DNA of 64,000 nucleotides from Acidobacteriota bacterium. Lineage in GTDB: Bacteria > Acidobacteriota > Terriglobia > Bryobacterales > Bryobacteraceae. The notes below the pieces were generated by a model. It saw only the letters and a list, made by a program, of their open reading frames with translations. It ran no database searches and had not been told where the DNA came from. The stretch spans positions 1 to 64,000 of the forward strand of contig VFZU01000012.1 of the NCBI GenBank assembly GCA_016870995.1, given 5' to 3'. This document shows positions 1 to 9,946 of this stretch, piece after piece (position 1 is the stretch's first letter; every line of letters starts with the position of its first letter). A program made the translations under genes and the position numbers.

Positions 1-1
1 C

Positions 2-1009
2 CCTCCGGGCTCCTTCCGCAGCCCCGGAATCGTGTTTGTTTTCTCTCGACATCGAACATCTCCTTTCGAACATTTTCTCTATGAAATGTCCCAGGGAGCT
101 GTCCATCAAAATCGCGGAGCGGGAGAACCCTTGTTGAGTCTCCCTACTTTCAGCAGCGGCGCAATCGACCCCGCGGCGCTCGACAAACGAGTAAGCCATC
201 TTTCCAAAGCCCAACAATCTGATCTCAAGAATAGAGAGTCACTTTTTCATCTGGATTACCTCCTTGCTACGCTTCGCGCTCACGGCTTCAAGGAACCAGA
301 TCCAATCCGCTTGATATTTGCAAAAACCTATCCAGTGCTTCGAGTGCAACTAAGCGATCACTGGTCACCCCCAAGTCGATTCGAGCCGGCGCAACTCACA
401 ACAGTCGATCGCGAGAGTTCCCTCGAGATGGTTCGCTGGACCTCCCTCATCAGTCCGCGCTCGATGGAGTGTTGGTTTGCCGCGGGCTGCTGCGCGATTG
501 CATGCAATCTCGATTGGTGGACTGCTGCGTGGGCGAACAAAGGGTATCTTGAGCCATTGTTAAACCCTTCTGTTCCGATCCTTGAAACCGCGGCCCTCTT
601 AATCGCCATTTCACTCTCCGCGAAGAACTTGGCCAAGTCCGCATTGGCAACGGACGCCCTCTTGGCAACGCTTTCTGATGCAAGGATGAATCTCGAAAAG
701 CTCTCCAATGCTCTGATTGTTGCCGCTCAGTCTCGAGTGGTGAAGTTTTCCCGATGGGTGAAAACCCTCAATCAAGTTGCGTCCACATCCCCTGCCATCG
801 CCAAGACCATCTTTCAAGCAATCGAAGGCGTTATCGCGTCAGACACTTTCGACGATTCCCCCGACTTTGGAAAGCTCCTTGAGTTGCAGCTGGAGCTAAA
901 GTACTCGACAGGTCTCGCCCTGACAAACCCTCGTGCGATCCAATATCTGTCTACCCTCAAGGCTGGAGGCAAAACACGAATCGCTGCCCGGCGCCTCCTG
1001 GAAGCCTAG
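2..1009 (+). CDS. DUF6493-like protein, 3' part only
   Basis: The frame is open from the window edge, so the gene probably starts upstream; a GTG at 32 is the first possible start inside the window (325 aa from there). The stretch LLSLPTFSSGAIDPAALDKR resembles the conserved block near the C-terminus of DUF6493 proteins, which often sit beside SWIM zinc-finger and MoxR-type genes, but none of those is visible here. Residues 145-200 are rich in Trp, Cys and Ala and could be helical. The stop is TAG, 5 bases from the end of the convergent RND operon. The family assignment is from memory of the motif; the function is unknown. Confidence 0.6.
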   Translation, partial: PPGSFRSPGIVFVFSRHRTSPFEHFLYEMSQGAVHQNRGAGEPLLSLPTFSSGAIDPAALDKRVSHLSKAQQSDLKNRESLFHLDYLLATLRAHGFKEPDPIRLIFAKTYPVLRVQLSDHWSPPSRFEPAQLTTVDRESSLEMVRWTSLISPRSMECWFAAGCCAIACNLDWWTAAWANKGYLEPLLNPSVPILETAALLIAISLSAKNLAKSALATDALLATLSDARMNLEKLSNALIVAAQSRVVKFSRWVKTLNQVASTSPAIAKTIFQAIEGVIASDTFDDSPDFGKLLELQLELKYSTGLALTNPRAIQYLSTLKAGGKTRIAARRLLEA

Positions 1010-1014
1010 CGAAG

Positions 1015-4000
1015 TCACGCCGTCACCGGCTCGCTCACCTTCACCGGAGCCTTCTGCTTCGTCAGCACCGCCAGATACGTATAAACCACCGGCGTCAGAT
1101 ACAACGTCACCAACTGCGAGAACAGCAGTCCACCGACAACCACCAACCCCAGCGGCTGCCTCGCCTCGCCACCAGCACCATAGCCAACCGCGATCGGCAC
1201 AGCTCCCAACAGCGCGCACATCGTCGTCATCATGATCGGCCGAAACCGCACCAAACAACCCTGATAAATCGCATCAGCCGGCCGCATCCCCTCCCGCTCC
1301 GCCTCAAGCGCAAAGTCAATCTGCATAATCGCATTCTTCTTCACAATGCCAATCAACATGATCAAACCCACAAACGCATAAATGCTCAAATCCATTTGGA
1401 ACAAATACAGCGTCAGCAACGCCCCAAACCCCGCACTCGGCAACCCCGACAGAATCGTAATCGGGTGAATGAAGCTCTCATAGAGAATGCCCAACACGAT
1501 ATACACAACCGCAATCGCCACACCCATCAGAATCCACAAGTTCCCCAGCGAACCATAAAACGCCGACGCCGACCCTTGGAAGCTCGCGCTCACCGTCTCG
1601 GGCAACACTTCCTTCGCGACCTTCGCCACCCCATCGAGCGCAGTCCCCAGCGAAGCACCCGGCTTCACCGCAAACGACACCGTCACCGCCGTCAACTGCC
1701 CATAATGGCTAATCGCCAAAGGCCCACTATCCAGCTCCACCTTCGCCAACGAATCCAGCGGAATCAAACTGTTATTTCCCGCCTTGAAATACAGCATCGA
1801 CAGCAGCTTCGGGTCCGCCTGATACTCCGGCATCAGCTCAAGCAACACCTTGTACTCATTCACAGGTGAATATATCGTCGACGCCCACCTCGGCCCATAC
1901 GCATCGAACAACGCATTCTCGATCTGCGTCACATTCACCTGCATACTCGCCGCCTTATCTCGATCGACCTCAACCTTCACCTGCGGCGACTTGATCATCA
2001 AATCGTTCGTCACATCCGACAGGTACGGCAACTTCTTCAACTCCTCGGTCATCTCCTCGGCTGTCTCATAAAGCGCCTTCTTATCCGGCGAATACAACGT
2101 GTACTGATATGGGCTCTTCGAAACCAATCCACCAATCCGCACCACTGGCGGATTCTGCGGATACACCTTCATCCCGGGGAACTGCGAAATCTGCGGCCGC
2201 AACCGCTCGATGATCTTGTCCACCAACTCGGTCCGCTCATGCCGTGGCTTCAGATGCACCACAATCTGCCCGTAGTTATTGCCCCCCAGCGTGGCCGAAG
2301 CCGACCCGCCCACATTCGAGACCAGCGAATCAATCGCCGGGTCCTGCCGCAGCAACTCGGCGATTTGATTTTGATACTCCACCATCTGCGCAAACGAAGT
2401 CCCTTCCTGCGCCTCGGTGATCACCGTCATCTGGTCCGTATCCTGATCGGGAATAAATCCCTTCGGCACTTCCAGGAACAACCACCACGTCGCACCCAGA
2501 ATCGCAAACGAGAAAACCATCGTCGCGAATCGATGCCGCATCACCCACTTCAGGCTGACGTCATAGCCATGCAACCAAGCCTCAAACCATTTCTCGGTCA
2601 CGTTGTAAAACATCGAATTGTTGCCATGCTGCGCCTTCAAAAACCGGCTCGACAACATCGGCGTCAGCGTCACCGACACCACACCCGAAATCAAAATCGC
2701 CACGCAAATCGTAACCGCGAACTCCTGGAACAACCGCCCCAGCACGCCACCCATAAACAGAATCGGAATAAACACCGCTGCCAGCGAAATCGTCATCGAC
2801 ACAATCGTGAACCCAATTTCCATCGATCCATCGAGCGCGGCCTGCATCGGCGGCTTACCCATTTCCATGTGCCGCACAATGTTCTCGAGCATCACAATCG
2901 CATCGTCCACCACAAACCCAATTGCCAGAATCAACGCCATCATCGACAAGTTGTCGAGCGAATATCCGCACAGATACATCACCGCAAACGTACCCACGAT
3001 AGAGAAGGGAAGCGCCAGGCTCGGAATCAGCGTCGCCGAGAAATTCCGCAGAAACACATAGATCACCATCACGATCAAAACCAGCGTCAGCAGCATCGTG
3101 AACTGCACGTCCTTGTAGCTCTCGCGGATCGTCTCCGACCGGTCATAGAACACCTTCATCTCCACCGAAGGCGGCAAATCATTCTTGAACTGCGGCATCA
3201 ACTTCTTGATCCCGTCCGTCACCGCGATCGTATTCGTCCCCGGCTGCCTCTGAATCCCGAGCACGATCGACCTGCGGCATCCCGCATCGTCACAGAACCA
3301 CGATGCAGTCCGTTCATCCTCCACCCCATCCACCACTCGCCCCAACTCTTCCAGCCGCACCGGCGACCCACGCCGGTAACTCACAATCACCGGCTTAAAC
3401 GCCTCTGCGTTCATCAACTGCCCACTTGCCTGCAACGTAAACGCACGCTGCGGCCCATTGATCGTCCCCGTCGGCAGGTTCGCATTCCAACTCCGCAACG
3501 CCGTCTCCACTTCATTGATTCCGACGCCCCGCGCCGCCATCGCATAAGGGTCCATCTGCGCATGCACGGCATAACGCTGCGACCCCAGGATCGACACCTG
3601 CGCCACGCCCGTCACCTGAGAAATCCGCTGCGCCACCCGCGTCTCAGCGAACTCATTCAACCCATACAGCGGCATCGAGGTCGACGAAAGTGCCAGATAT
3701 AAAATCGGCTGGTCTGCCGGATTCACCTTCGCAAACGTCGGCGGCGTCGGCATCCCCGGTGGCATCATGCGCGACGATTGCGTGATCGCCGCCTGCACAT
3801 CCACAGCCGCCCCATCCAGGCTCCGCGCCAGGTCAAATTCAAGCGTGATCTGTGTCGACCCCAGCGTGTTGATGCTCGTCATCGAAGCAAGGCCGGCAAT
3901 GGTTGAGAACTGCGCCTCAAGCGGCGTCGCCACCGCCGATGCCATCGTCTCCGGGCTCGCACCCGGCAACTGCGCCGTCACCAGCAACGTCGGCAAATCC

Positions 4001-4119
4001 ACATTCGGCAAGTCGCTGACCGGTAGATTGCGATACGCAATCACACCAAACAACCCAATCGCCACCATCAACAGCGTCGTCGCGATCGGACGCTCAATAA
4101 AGACCTTACTTACATTCAT
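1015..4119 (-). CDS. RND multidrug efflux permease, HAE1/MdtC-like
   Basis: Inner-membrane proton-driven pump subunit of 1034 aa, the usual length for the family. It begins with the typical amphipathic start and TM1 (VFIERPIATTLLMVAIG), has two large periplasmic loops, and carries the TM4 proton-relay pair D405-D406 in GFVVDDAIVMLENIVRH. The motif FMGGVLGRLFQEFA follows TM5. Its start ATG overlaps the stop of the preceding permease by 4 bases (ATGA), so the two are translationally coupled. The tandem arrangement of two different HAE1 permeases after one adaptor resembles MdtABC, where MdtB and MdtC form a mixed trimer; that this pair does so is inference. The substrate cannot be read from the sequence. 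Confidence 0.95.
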   Translation of the reverse strand: MNVSKVFIERPIATTLLMVAIGLFGVIAYRNLPVSDLPNVDLPTLLVTAQLPGASPETMASAVATPLEAQFSTIAGLASMTSINTLGSTQITLEFDLARSLDGAAVDVQAAITQSSRMMPPGMPTPPTFAKVNPADQPILYLALSSTSMPLYGLNEFAETRVAQRISQVTGVAQVSILGSQRYAVHAQMDPYAMAARGVGINEVETALRSWNANLPTGTINGPQRAFTLQASGQLMNAEAFKPVIVSYRRGSPVRLEELGRVVDGVEDERTASWFCDDAGCRRSIVLGIQRQPGTNTIAVTDGIKKLMPQFKNDLPPSVEMKVFYDRSETIRESYKDVQFTMLLTLVLIVMVIYVFLRNFSATLIPSLALPFSIVGTFAVMYLCGYSLDNLSMMALILAIGFVVDDAIVMLENIVRHMEMGKPPMQAALDGSMEIGFTIVSMTISLAAVFIPILFMGGVLGRLFQEFAVTICVAILISGVVSVTLTPMLSSRFLKAQHGNNSMFYNVTEKWFEAWLHGYDVSLKWVMRHRFATMVFSFAILGATWWLFLEVPKGFIPDQDTDQMTVITEAQEGTSFAQMVEYQNQIAELLRQDPAIDSLVSNVGGSASATLGGNNYGQIVVHLKPRHERTELVDKIIERLRPQISQFPGMKVYPQNPPVVRIGGLVSKSPYQYTLYSPDKKALYETAEEMTEELKKLPYLSDVTNDLMIKSPQVKVEVDRDKAASMQVNVTQIENALFDAYGPRWASTIYSPVNEYKVLLELMPEYQADPKLLSMLYFKAGNNSLIPLDSLAKVELDSGPLAISHYGQLTAVTVSFAVKPGASLGTALDGVAKVAKEVLPETVSASFQGSASAFYGSLGNLWILMGVAIAVVYIVLGILYESFIHPITILSGLPSAGFGALLTLYLFQMDLSIYAFVGLIMLIGIVKKNAIMQIDFALEAEREGMRPADAIYQGCLVRFRPIMMTTMCALLGAVPIAVGYGAGGEARQPLGLVVVGGLLFSQLVTLYLTPVVYTYLAVLTKQKAPVKVSEPVTA

Positions 4120-7100
4120 GAATGAGCTTCACCAAGTGTGGTTTGTTGCACCGCCACTGCCGGCTTCTTCTTCCAAAGCGATTGCAACTGATCAAGATAC
4201 ACATACACAACCGGCGTCAGGTACAGCGTGATGGCCTGCGAAAACAGCAACCCGCCCACCACCACCAGTCCCAACGGCTTCCGGGAATCCCCGCCCGCCC
4301 CATAACCAATCGCGATCGGCACCGCCCCCAGCAGCGCCGCCGCCGTCGTCATCATGATCGGCCGAAACCGTGTCACGCAACCTTCAAAGATCGCCTGTCC
4401 CGGTGGCAAGCCTCGCGTCCGCTGCGCCTGCAGCGCGAAGTCGATCTGCATAATCGCATTTTTCTTCACCAGTCCAATCAACAGAATCAAACCCACAAAC
4501 GCATACAGGTTCAATTCCACATTCATAATCATCAGCGTCAACAGCGCACCAAACGCAGCGCTCGGCAACCCCGACAAAATCGTCAGCGGATGGATAAAGC
4601 TCTCATACAGCACGCCCAGCACGATATACACAACAAGAATCGCCACAATCAGCAACGTCGTCATATTGCCCAGCGAATCCTGAAACACCTTCGCCGTCCC
4701 GGCAAAACTCAAGTTGATATTCGAAGGCAACTTCTCCTTCGCCATCTCCGTAATTTCTTCCACCGCCTCGCCCAATGCCACACCCGGCTTCAAGTTGAAT
4801 GACACCGTCACGCTCGGTAATTGCCCCGAGTGATTGATCGTCTGCGGCCCCACATCTTCGGTCCGCTTCGTCACTGCCTCCAGCGGAATCAATCGACCAT
4901 CCCCGCTCTTCAGATACAACTTCGAAATCATATCGGCGAACGCCTGATACCGGGGCGACACCTCAAGCATCACCCGGTACTGGTTTTGCGCTCCATAGAT
5001 CGTACTCGCGAAGTTATTACCGTACCCGTTGTAAATCGCCTGCTCGATCATCTGCACGTCAAGGTTGTATGTCGCCGCTTTATCGCGGTCGATCTCGATC
5101 CTCACGCGCGGGCTCCGCATCTGGATGTCGCTATTGATATCGAGCACACTCGGCAGCTTCGCCACTTCCCGCTCAAACTTTTGTCCCTCGCGATACAGCA
5201 CCTGCGTATCCGGCGCCTGCAACGTCACCTGATAACTCGAGCTCGACCCGCGCCCGCCAATGCGCAGCGCCGGCGGCAACGTCGGCACAGCCCTCACGCC
5301 AGGCACCGCCGCGAGCTTCGGCCGCAATCGGTTCGCAATCTCCGCCGCCGACGCCTTCCGCTGCTTCAGCGGCTTCAGCCCCACGTAGAGAGTACCCCGA
5401 TTGCTGCTCCCACCTCCCGGTCCAAACGACCCGCCAACGGTCGACATAAAGCTCTCCACATCCGGGTCAGCCGCCAGAATCTGATTGATCTTCTCTTGGT
5501 ACCCTCGCATCGCCAGATAGCTCGTCCCCTGCGCCATCTCGGTGTTCACATAAATCTGATCGGTGTCCACCTCGGGGATAAACCCTTTCGGCACCCGCTC
5601 AAACAACCAAACTGTCGCCCCGAACATGGCGACAAACACCACCACCATCACAAAGTGATGTTTCACCACCCAACGCAGACTGGTCTCATACAGAAAGGTC
5701 GCAAACGTCAACGGTGCCTCAATGATCCGCGCAAACAGGCTCGGCTTCTCCGGCGTATGCGGCCTCAGGATCCGGCTTGCCAGCATCGGCGTCAGCGACA
5801 CCGACACAAATCCCGAGATCAACACCGCTGTCGTAATCGTCACCGCGAACTCATGAAACAACCGCCCCAGAATTCCGCCCATAAACAGAATCGGGATGAA
5901 TACTGCCGCCAGTGAAATCGTCATGGAAACGATCGTGAACCAGATCTCCCGCGACCCGCGCAACGCCGCCTCCATCACAGATTCTCCGCGCTCGATATGC
6001 CGCACGATGTTTTCAAGCATCACGATCGCGTCATCCACCACAAACCCAACCGAAAGGATAATCGCCATCATCGACAAGTTATTCATCGAGTAACCCAGTA
6101 AGTACATTACTGCGAACGTACCCACCAGCGATACCGGCAGCGCCAGCGTCGGAATGATCGTCGCGCTCGCCTTCCGCAAGAACAGGAAGATCACCATGAT
6201 CACCAGAGCCAGCGACAACAAAAGCGTCATCTGAATATCCGCGAACGCCTCACGAATATTCTTCGAACGGTCGCTGCGCATCGTCAGATCCACCGTCGGC
6301 GGCAACTGCGAGCGAATCATCGGCAATAACTTCTTCACCGCATCGTTCACTTCGATGACGTTACTCCCCGGCTGCCGCATCACCATCAGGTTCACGCCCT
6401 GCGTAAACTTCTTATCCCTGGAATTCCAATTCCAGGCCATCGTCCGTTCGTCTTCGCTACCATCCCTCACCACGCCCAGATCCGCCAGCCGCACCGGTGC
6501 ACCATTGCGATACGTCACGATCAACGACGCGTAATCCTCGGCTGTCGGCAACTGCCCATTGGTCTGGATCGACAGCGCCTGCTGCGGCCCCCACATGGTC
6601 CCGGTCGGGATATTCGCATTCCAGCTCTTGATCGCATCGCTCACTTCGTTGATCCCAATCGACCGCGACGCCAACTTCTCCGGATCCACTTGAATCCTGA
6701 CCGCATACTTCTGCGACCCCATCAGATTCACCGACCCCACGCCATTCACCGACGAGATCCGCTGCCCCACTACCACCTGCGCGTATTCATCCAGCTTCCA
6801 CTTCGGCATCGAATTCGTCGTCATCGCCAGAAACATAATCGGGCTATCGGATGGGTTCGATTTGCGAAACGAAGGCAGCGATGGCATCCCCGGCGGTAAC
6901 AGCGGCATCGCCGCGCTGATCGCCGTCTGCACGTCCACAGCCGCCCCATCAATCTCGCGCGAAAGATCAAACTGCATCGTCACGCTCGTCGATCCGAGCG
7001 AGTTCGAACTGGTCATCGAATCGACGCCGGCGATCCCGCTGAACTGCCTCTCGAGCGGCGTCGCCACTGCTGAAGCCATCGTCGTCGGGTCCGCCCCCGG

Positions 7101-7253
7101 CAACCCCGCCGACACGCTCAACGTCGGGAAATCCACATTCGGCAGATCGCTTACCGGCAGCACCGTATAGCTCAACACACCAAACATGCTGATGCCCAGC
7201 ATCAGCAAAATCGTCGCCACCGGCCGCTTGATAAAGATCGCTGAAAAGTTCAT
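4116..7253 (-). CDS. RND multidrug efflux permease, HAE1/MdtB-like
   Basis: A 1045-aa paralogue of the next permease in the operon, with the same start (IFIKRPVATILLMLG), the same TM4 aspartate pair (D407-D408) and the FMGGILGRLFHEFA motif. The two copies are collinear throughout, so they arose by an old tandem duplication. The gene starts 6 bases after the adaptor stop and overlaps the downstream permease by 4 bases. The most different stretches lie in the periplasmic loops (for example residues 270-290), where drug binding and subunit contacts occur in this family. It probably forms a heteromeric pump with its neighbour and exports through a TolC-type channel; a candidate channel lies about 14 kb away at 21.7-22.9 kb. 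Confidence 0.95.
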   Translation of the reverse strand: MNFSAIFIKRPVATILLMLGISMFGVLSYTVLPVSDLPNVDFPTLSVSAGLPGADPTTMASAVATPLERQFSGIAGVDSMTSSNSLGSTSVTMQFDLSREIDGAAVDVQTAISAAMPLLPPGMPSLPSFRKSNPSDSPIMFLAMTTNSMPKWKLDEYAQVVVGQRISSVNGVGSVNLMGSQKYAVRIQVDPEKLASRSIGINEVSDAIKSWNANIPTGTMWGPQQALSIQTNGQLPTAEDYASLIVTYRNGAPVRLADLGVVRDGSEDERTMAWNWNSRDKKFTQGVNLMVMRQPGSNVIEVNDAVKKLLPMIRSQLPPTVDLTMRSDRSKNIREAFADIQMTLLLSLALVIMVIFLFLRKASATIIPTLALPVSLVGTFAVMYLLGYSMNNLSMMAIILSVGFVVDDAIVMLENIVRHIERGESVMEAALRGSREIWFTIVSMTISLAAVFIPILFMGGILGRLFHEFAVTITTAVLISGFVSVSLTPMLASRILRPHTPEKPSLFARIIEAPLTFATFLYETSLRWVVKHHFVMVVVFVAMFGATVWLFERVPKGFIPEVDTDQIYVNTEMAQGTSYLAMRGYQEKINQILAADPDVESFMSTVGGSFGPGGGSSNRGTLYVGLKPLKQRKASAAEIANRLRPKLAAVPGVRAVPTLPPALRIGGRGSSSSYQVTLQAPDTQVLYREGQKFEREVAKLPSVLDINSDIQMRSPRVRIEIDRDKAATYNLDVQMIEQAIYNGYGNNFASTIYGAQNQYRVMLEVSPRYQAFADMISKLYLKSGDGRLIPLEAVTKRTEDVGPQTINHSGQLPSVTVSFNLKPGVALGEAVEEITEMAKEKLPSNINLSFAGTAKVFQDSLGNMTTLLIVAILVVYIVLGVLYESFIHPLTILSGLPSAAFGALLTLMIMNVELNLYAFVGLILLIGLVKKNAIMQIDFALQAQRTRGLPPGQAIFEGCVTRFRPIMMTTAAALLGAVPIAIGYGAGGDSRKPLGLVVVGGLLFSQAITLYLTPVVYVYLDQLQSLWKKKPAVAVQQTTLGEAHS

Positions 7254-7259
7254 GGCAAC

Positions 7260-8516
7260 TTACTCCGCCTTTTTCTTCTTGCCGCCTCCGCCCCCAGCTC
7301 CTGGTGCCCGTGGATTCACCTTCAAGCCCGGCGCAATCCGCAACTGCCCTTCGGTCACCACCGTCTCACCCTCAGCCAATCCCTTCGCGATCACCAGGTC
7401 CATCCCATTCCGCACACCCAGCGTCACCGGCCGGTTCTCCACACTCCGGTCCTGCTTCACTACATAGACAAACGATCCATCCTGCCCCGTCTGCACTGCT
7501 TGATTCGGCACAACCACGGCCCCTTCCACCACCCCAAGCCGCATGCGCACGCGCACAAATTGCCCGGGCCACATCGTCCGGTCCGCATTCGGGAACGACG
7601 CCCTCAGCCGCAGCGTCCCGGTCGTCGCATCTACCGAGCTCTCAAGAAACGTCAACGTCCCCACCTTCGGCGGCTCGTTCGTATCCTGATGCGTCGCAAA
7701 CACAGAAATGCGCTCTTTCCCAAACCGGCTCGCGATCTTCGTAAACTGCGATTCCGGCACTGCGAACGTCACATTCACAGGCTGTATCTGGCTCACCGTC
7801 ATCAGCTCAGTCGAGTTTGCGGAAACGATATTCCCCGGCTTCACCATCAGGGTCCCCGTCCGTCCTGTGATCGGCGCGGTGATTGTCGTAAACCCAAGCT
7901 GCACCCGCAGATTATCGAGCGTCGCCTTTTTCGCCGCGATGTCGGCCCGCGAACTCTCAATCGCCGCCCGGTCCGCATCCGTCAATTCTTTCTGTGCCTG
8001 CGCTTGTGCCGAAGCCTGCGCCCCTTGCTCCTTCGACGCAATCCCCTCCTTCATCAACATCACATTGCGCTCCGCCACACTCCGCAGATAATCCGCCTGC
8101 GCCATATCCCGCGCTAGGTTCGCGGTTGCTTGTCGCAATTGAGCCTCGCTCCGCGCCAGATTCGCCGTCGCCTGATCCAACTGCGCCGAGAGCGTCCGCT
8201 TATCGATCTCGAACAACTTGTCCCCCGCCTTCACAAAGTCACCCTCTTTGAAGAAAGCCGCCTTCAACTCCCCGCTCACCTGCGGCTTGATGCTCACCGT
8301 CGAACTCGCCTCGACATTGCCGATCACATCCAGGTCCATCGGCACATCTTTCGATACTGCTTTTACGACGACAACCGGCGCCTCGCCCCCTTTTTTTCCC
8401 TTGCCGCCCCCGCCTCCAGGCGCACCCCCGGTCCCCGCCTGCTGCTGGTTACAAGCCGTCTGAAGCAAGGCGCTGCACACGAGCACCCCAACGAAAAGAA
8501 AAATCCGGTTACGCAT
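7260..8516 (-). CDS. RND efflux periplasmic adaptor (membrane fusion protein)
   Basis: HlyD/AcrA-family adaptor of 418 aa linking an RND pump to an outer-membrane channel. A hydrophobic N-terminus ends at Cys22 (LLQTAC), a plausible though non-ideal lipoprotein signal (Gln at -3). A Gly/Lys-rich linker follows, then the barrel-sandwich start (ASSTVSIKPQVSGELKAAFF), a long coiled-coil hairpin rich in Ala/Gln/Arg (about 100-200), the second half of the lipoyl-like domain (TTITAPITGRTGTLMVKPG), a beta-barrel, and a C-terminal GGGGGKKKKAE tail. It is the first gene of the three-gene efflux operon, and a promoter-like pair lies just upstream. Confidence 0.93.
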   Translation of the reverse strand: MRNRIFLFVGVLVCSALLQTACNQQQAGTGGAPGGGGGKGKKGGEAPVVVVKAVSKDVPMDLDVIGNVEASSTVSIKPQVSGELKAAFFKEGDFVKAGDKLFEIDKRTLSAQLDQATANLARSEAQLRQATANLARDMAQADYLRSVAERNVMLMKEGIASKEQGAQASAQAQAQKELTDADRAAIESSRADIAAKKATLDNLRVQLGFTTITAPITGRTGTLMVKPGNIVSANSTELMTVSQIQPVNVTFAVPESQFTKIASRFGKERISVFATHQDTNEPPKVGTLTFLESSVDATTGTLRLRASFPNADRTMWPGQFVRVRMRLGVVEGAVVVPNQAVQTGQDGSFVYVVKQDRSVENRPVTLGVRNGMDLVIAKGLAEGETVVTEGQLRIAPGLKVNPRAPGAGGGGGKKKKAE

Positions 8517-8539
8517 GAGTTGTTGAGAGAAAAAGACTT

Positions 8540-8568
8540 AACATAGCATGACTTCATCCCCCTCACAA
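8540..8568 (-). promoter_or_regulatory. Sigma70-like promoter candidate for the RND operon
   Basis: Read on the minus strand: TTGTGA (8568-8563), a 17-base spacer, then TATGTT (8545-8540), about 24 bases before the adaptor ATG. Each hexamer matches 4 of 6 consensus bases and the spacing is ideal. The lead before the ATG has no clear Shine-Dalgarno. This is a pattern match only. Confidence 0.35.
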
Positions 8569-8747
8569 AAGTTACCCCCCCAACACCTTCAAGGTCGGGT
8601 TGCCAGAACATTCCGGTACTATCGATGGGCCGTTTCGCCATCAGGCTTTCACAGCTTGATGGACAAATCCCTCGCATGGTCCTGGATCCCCTCGATCGGT
8701 TCTTCAGCTCGCTGCCCGCCGCCAGCCGGAACGCATCTCCCGAAGTC

Positions 8748-9764
8748 TCAACGCCGAAGGAATTCCATAATCCGGCGTGCGATGGCATCGTTGTTGTTCT
8801 CCTGCATGAGCAGGTGACTGTTGCCGCGCACTCCCTCCTCTGGCAGCCAAACGACCTCCGCCCGTCCGCCCGCACCTCTCACGAGACTCGCCGTTGCCCG
8901 GCAGGCGTCGAGCCGGCCTTGCATTCCTCGCACGTCGAAGTGATCTCCGAAGACGCCGAAAAAGAACTTCCCGCCCAGAATCTTCTGCACATCGGCCGCC
9001 TCCGCGGGGCAACCCACGGGTTCAACCACAACGATACCGGTGACCAGATCGGGCCGGCGACGCGCCGCTTCGAACCCCGTCATTCCCGCGGCGGAATGAA
9101 CCACCAGCATGGCCGGGCCTGTCTTTTCGAGCAATGATGTCAGGGCCGTGGCTTTCGTTTCATACCCAAACCTGCCTCCGCTGCCGTCGCTGAAGACAGG
9201 GGTCATGGAAGCGTACAACTGATACATGTCCCTCGGATACCGTGCGTCGCCAAAGAACTCATCGGTCTGGGGGCCGATTCCCCAGTTCCGCCACACCGAC
9301 TCGTTGGACCACAGTGTGAGGCCCGGCATTGCCTGTGGCGGCTCCTGTCCTGCCCTGACGGCAGCGAACGGACCGACCGGGAAACCAGACACCGCGTTGT
9401 TCGGCTCGTCGAAAACAAATACAGCGAACCCGTTGCGTGCGAAGATCTCCGCCCAGCCTGCCCTTTGATCGGGCGTTCCAAGGTAAAGATACGACGTGAG
9501 CCCAAACCCCGGCACCATAATGACCGGCGATCTGTAGGTCTGCTGGGAGGGGATGAAGTAGTGGACCATCGCCTGCTCGGCGATCTGCGTCTGCGCAGGG
9601 GTTCCTCGCCCGCCTCCCATAGGAGCTGGTTTTCCTCCAACATAAAGGATTCCCATACGTTCGAGTGACAAGGGTGGGTCCGGCTGTTGACCATGCACCG
9701 CTGAGGCAACAGCAAGCGCGAATACGATTCTGGCGATAGACAATTTCATTACTTTCAGGTGCAT
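8748..9764 (-). CDS. Secreted alpha/beta hydrolase (esterase-like)
   Basis: A signal peptide (KLSIARIVFALAVASAVHG, then QQ) precedes an alpha/beta-hydrolase fold. VPGFG (oxyanion region), the nucleophile elbow VVHSAAGMTG with a Ser where GxSxG is expected (the first Gly is His), a late acid region (VVVEPVG) and a C-terminal His in RGNSHLLMQENNND can be seen. It resembles uncharacterised periplasmic esterases of this fold; the substrate is unknown. The frame is open to 9794, but the first 10 residues there look unlike a signal peptide; the start is either the ATG at 9764 (GGAT upstream) or the one at 9749. The 231-base gap to the efflux operon suggests separate transcription. Confidence 0.8.
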   Translation of the reverse strand: MHLKVMKLSIARIVFALAVASAVHGQQPDPPLSLERMGILYVGGKPAPMGGGRGTPAQTQIAEQAMVHYFIPSQQTYRSPVIMVPGFGLTSYLYLGTPDQRAGWAEIFARNGFAVFVFDEPNNAVSGFPVGPFAAVRAGQEPPQAMPGLTLWSNESVWRNWGIGPQTDEFFGDARYPRDMYQLYASMTPVFSDGSGGRFGYETKATALTSLLEKTGPAMLVVHSAAGMTGFEAARRRPDLVTGIVVVEPVGCPAEAADVQKILGGKFFFGVFGDHFDVRGMQGRLDACRATASLVRGAGGRAEVVWLPEEGVRGNSHLLMQENNNDAIARRIMEFLRR

Positions 9765-9946
9765 TTTACTATCCGTCGAAGACAGCGGCTCCACAACCAG
9801 AGGTGCCCGAGAACCCCCGCAACAGCAAGGCCAAATCGATCGTTTCAGAAATACGATTACTTATGCCACGATCAAGCCCCTTTAGGGCCACCCTTTATTA
9901 GGATGAATACGCCGAACTTGGCCCCAGCCGGGATCGAGAACCTGTA

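Noticed and set aside
2239-3702. Long plus-strand frame (487 codons) opposite the RND permease
   Set aside because: Extremely rich in Arg and His with no domain; it is the antisense shadow of a G+C-rich gene. The same holds for frames at 1396-1869, 4122-4802 and 4821-5915.
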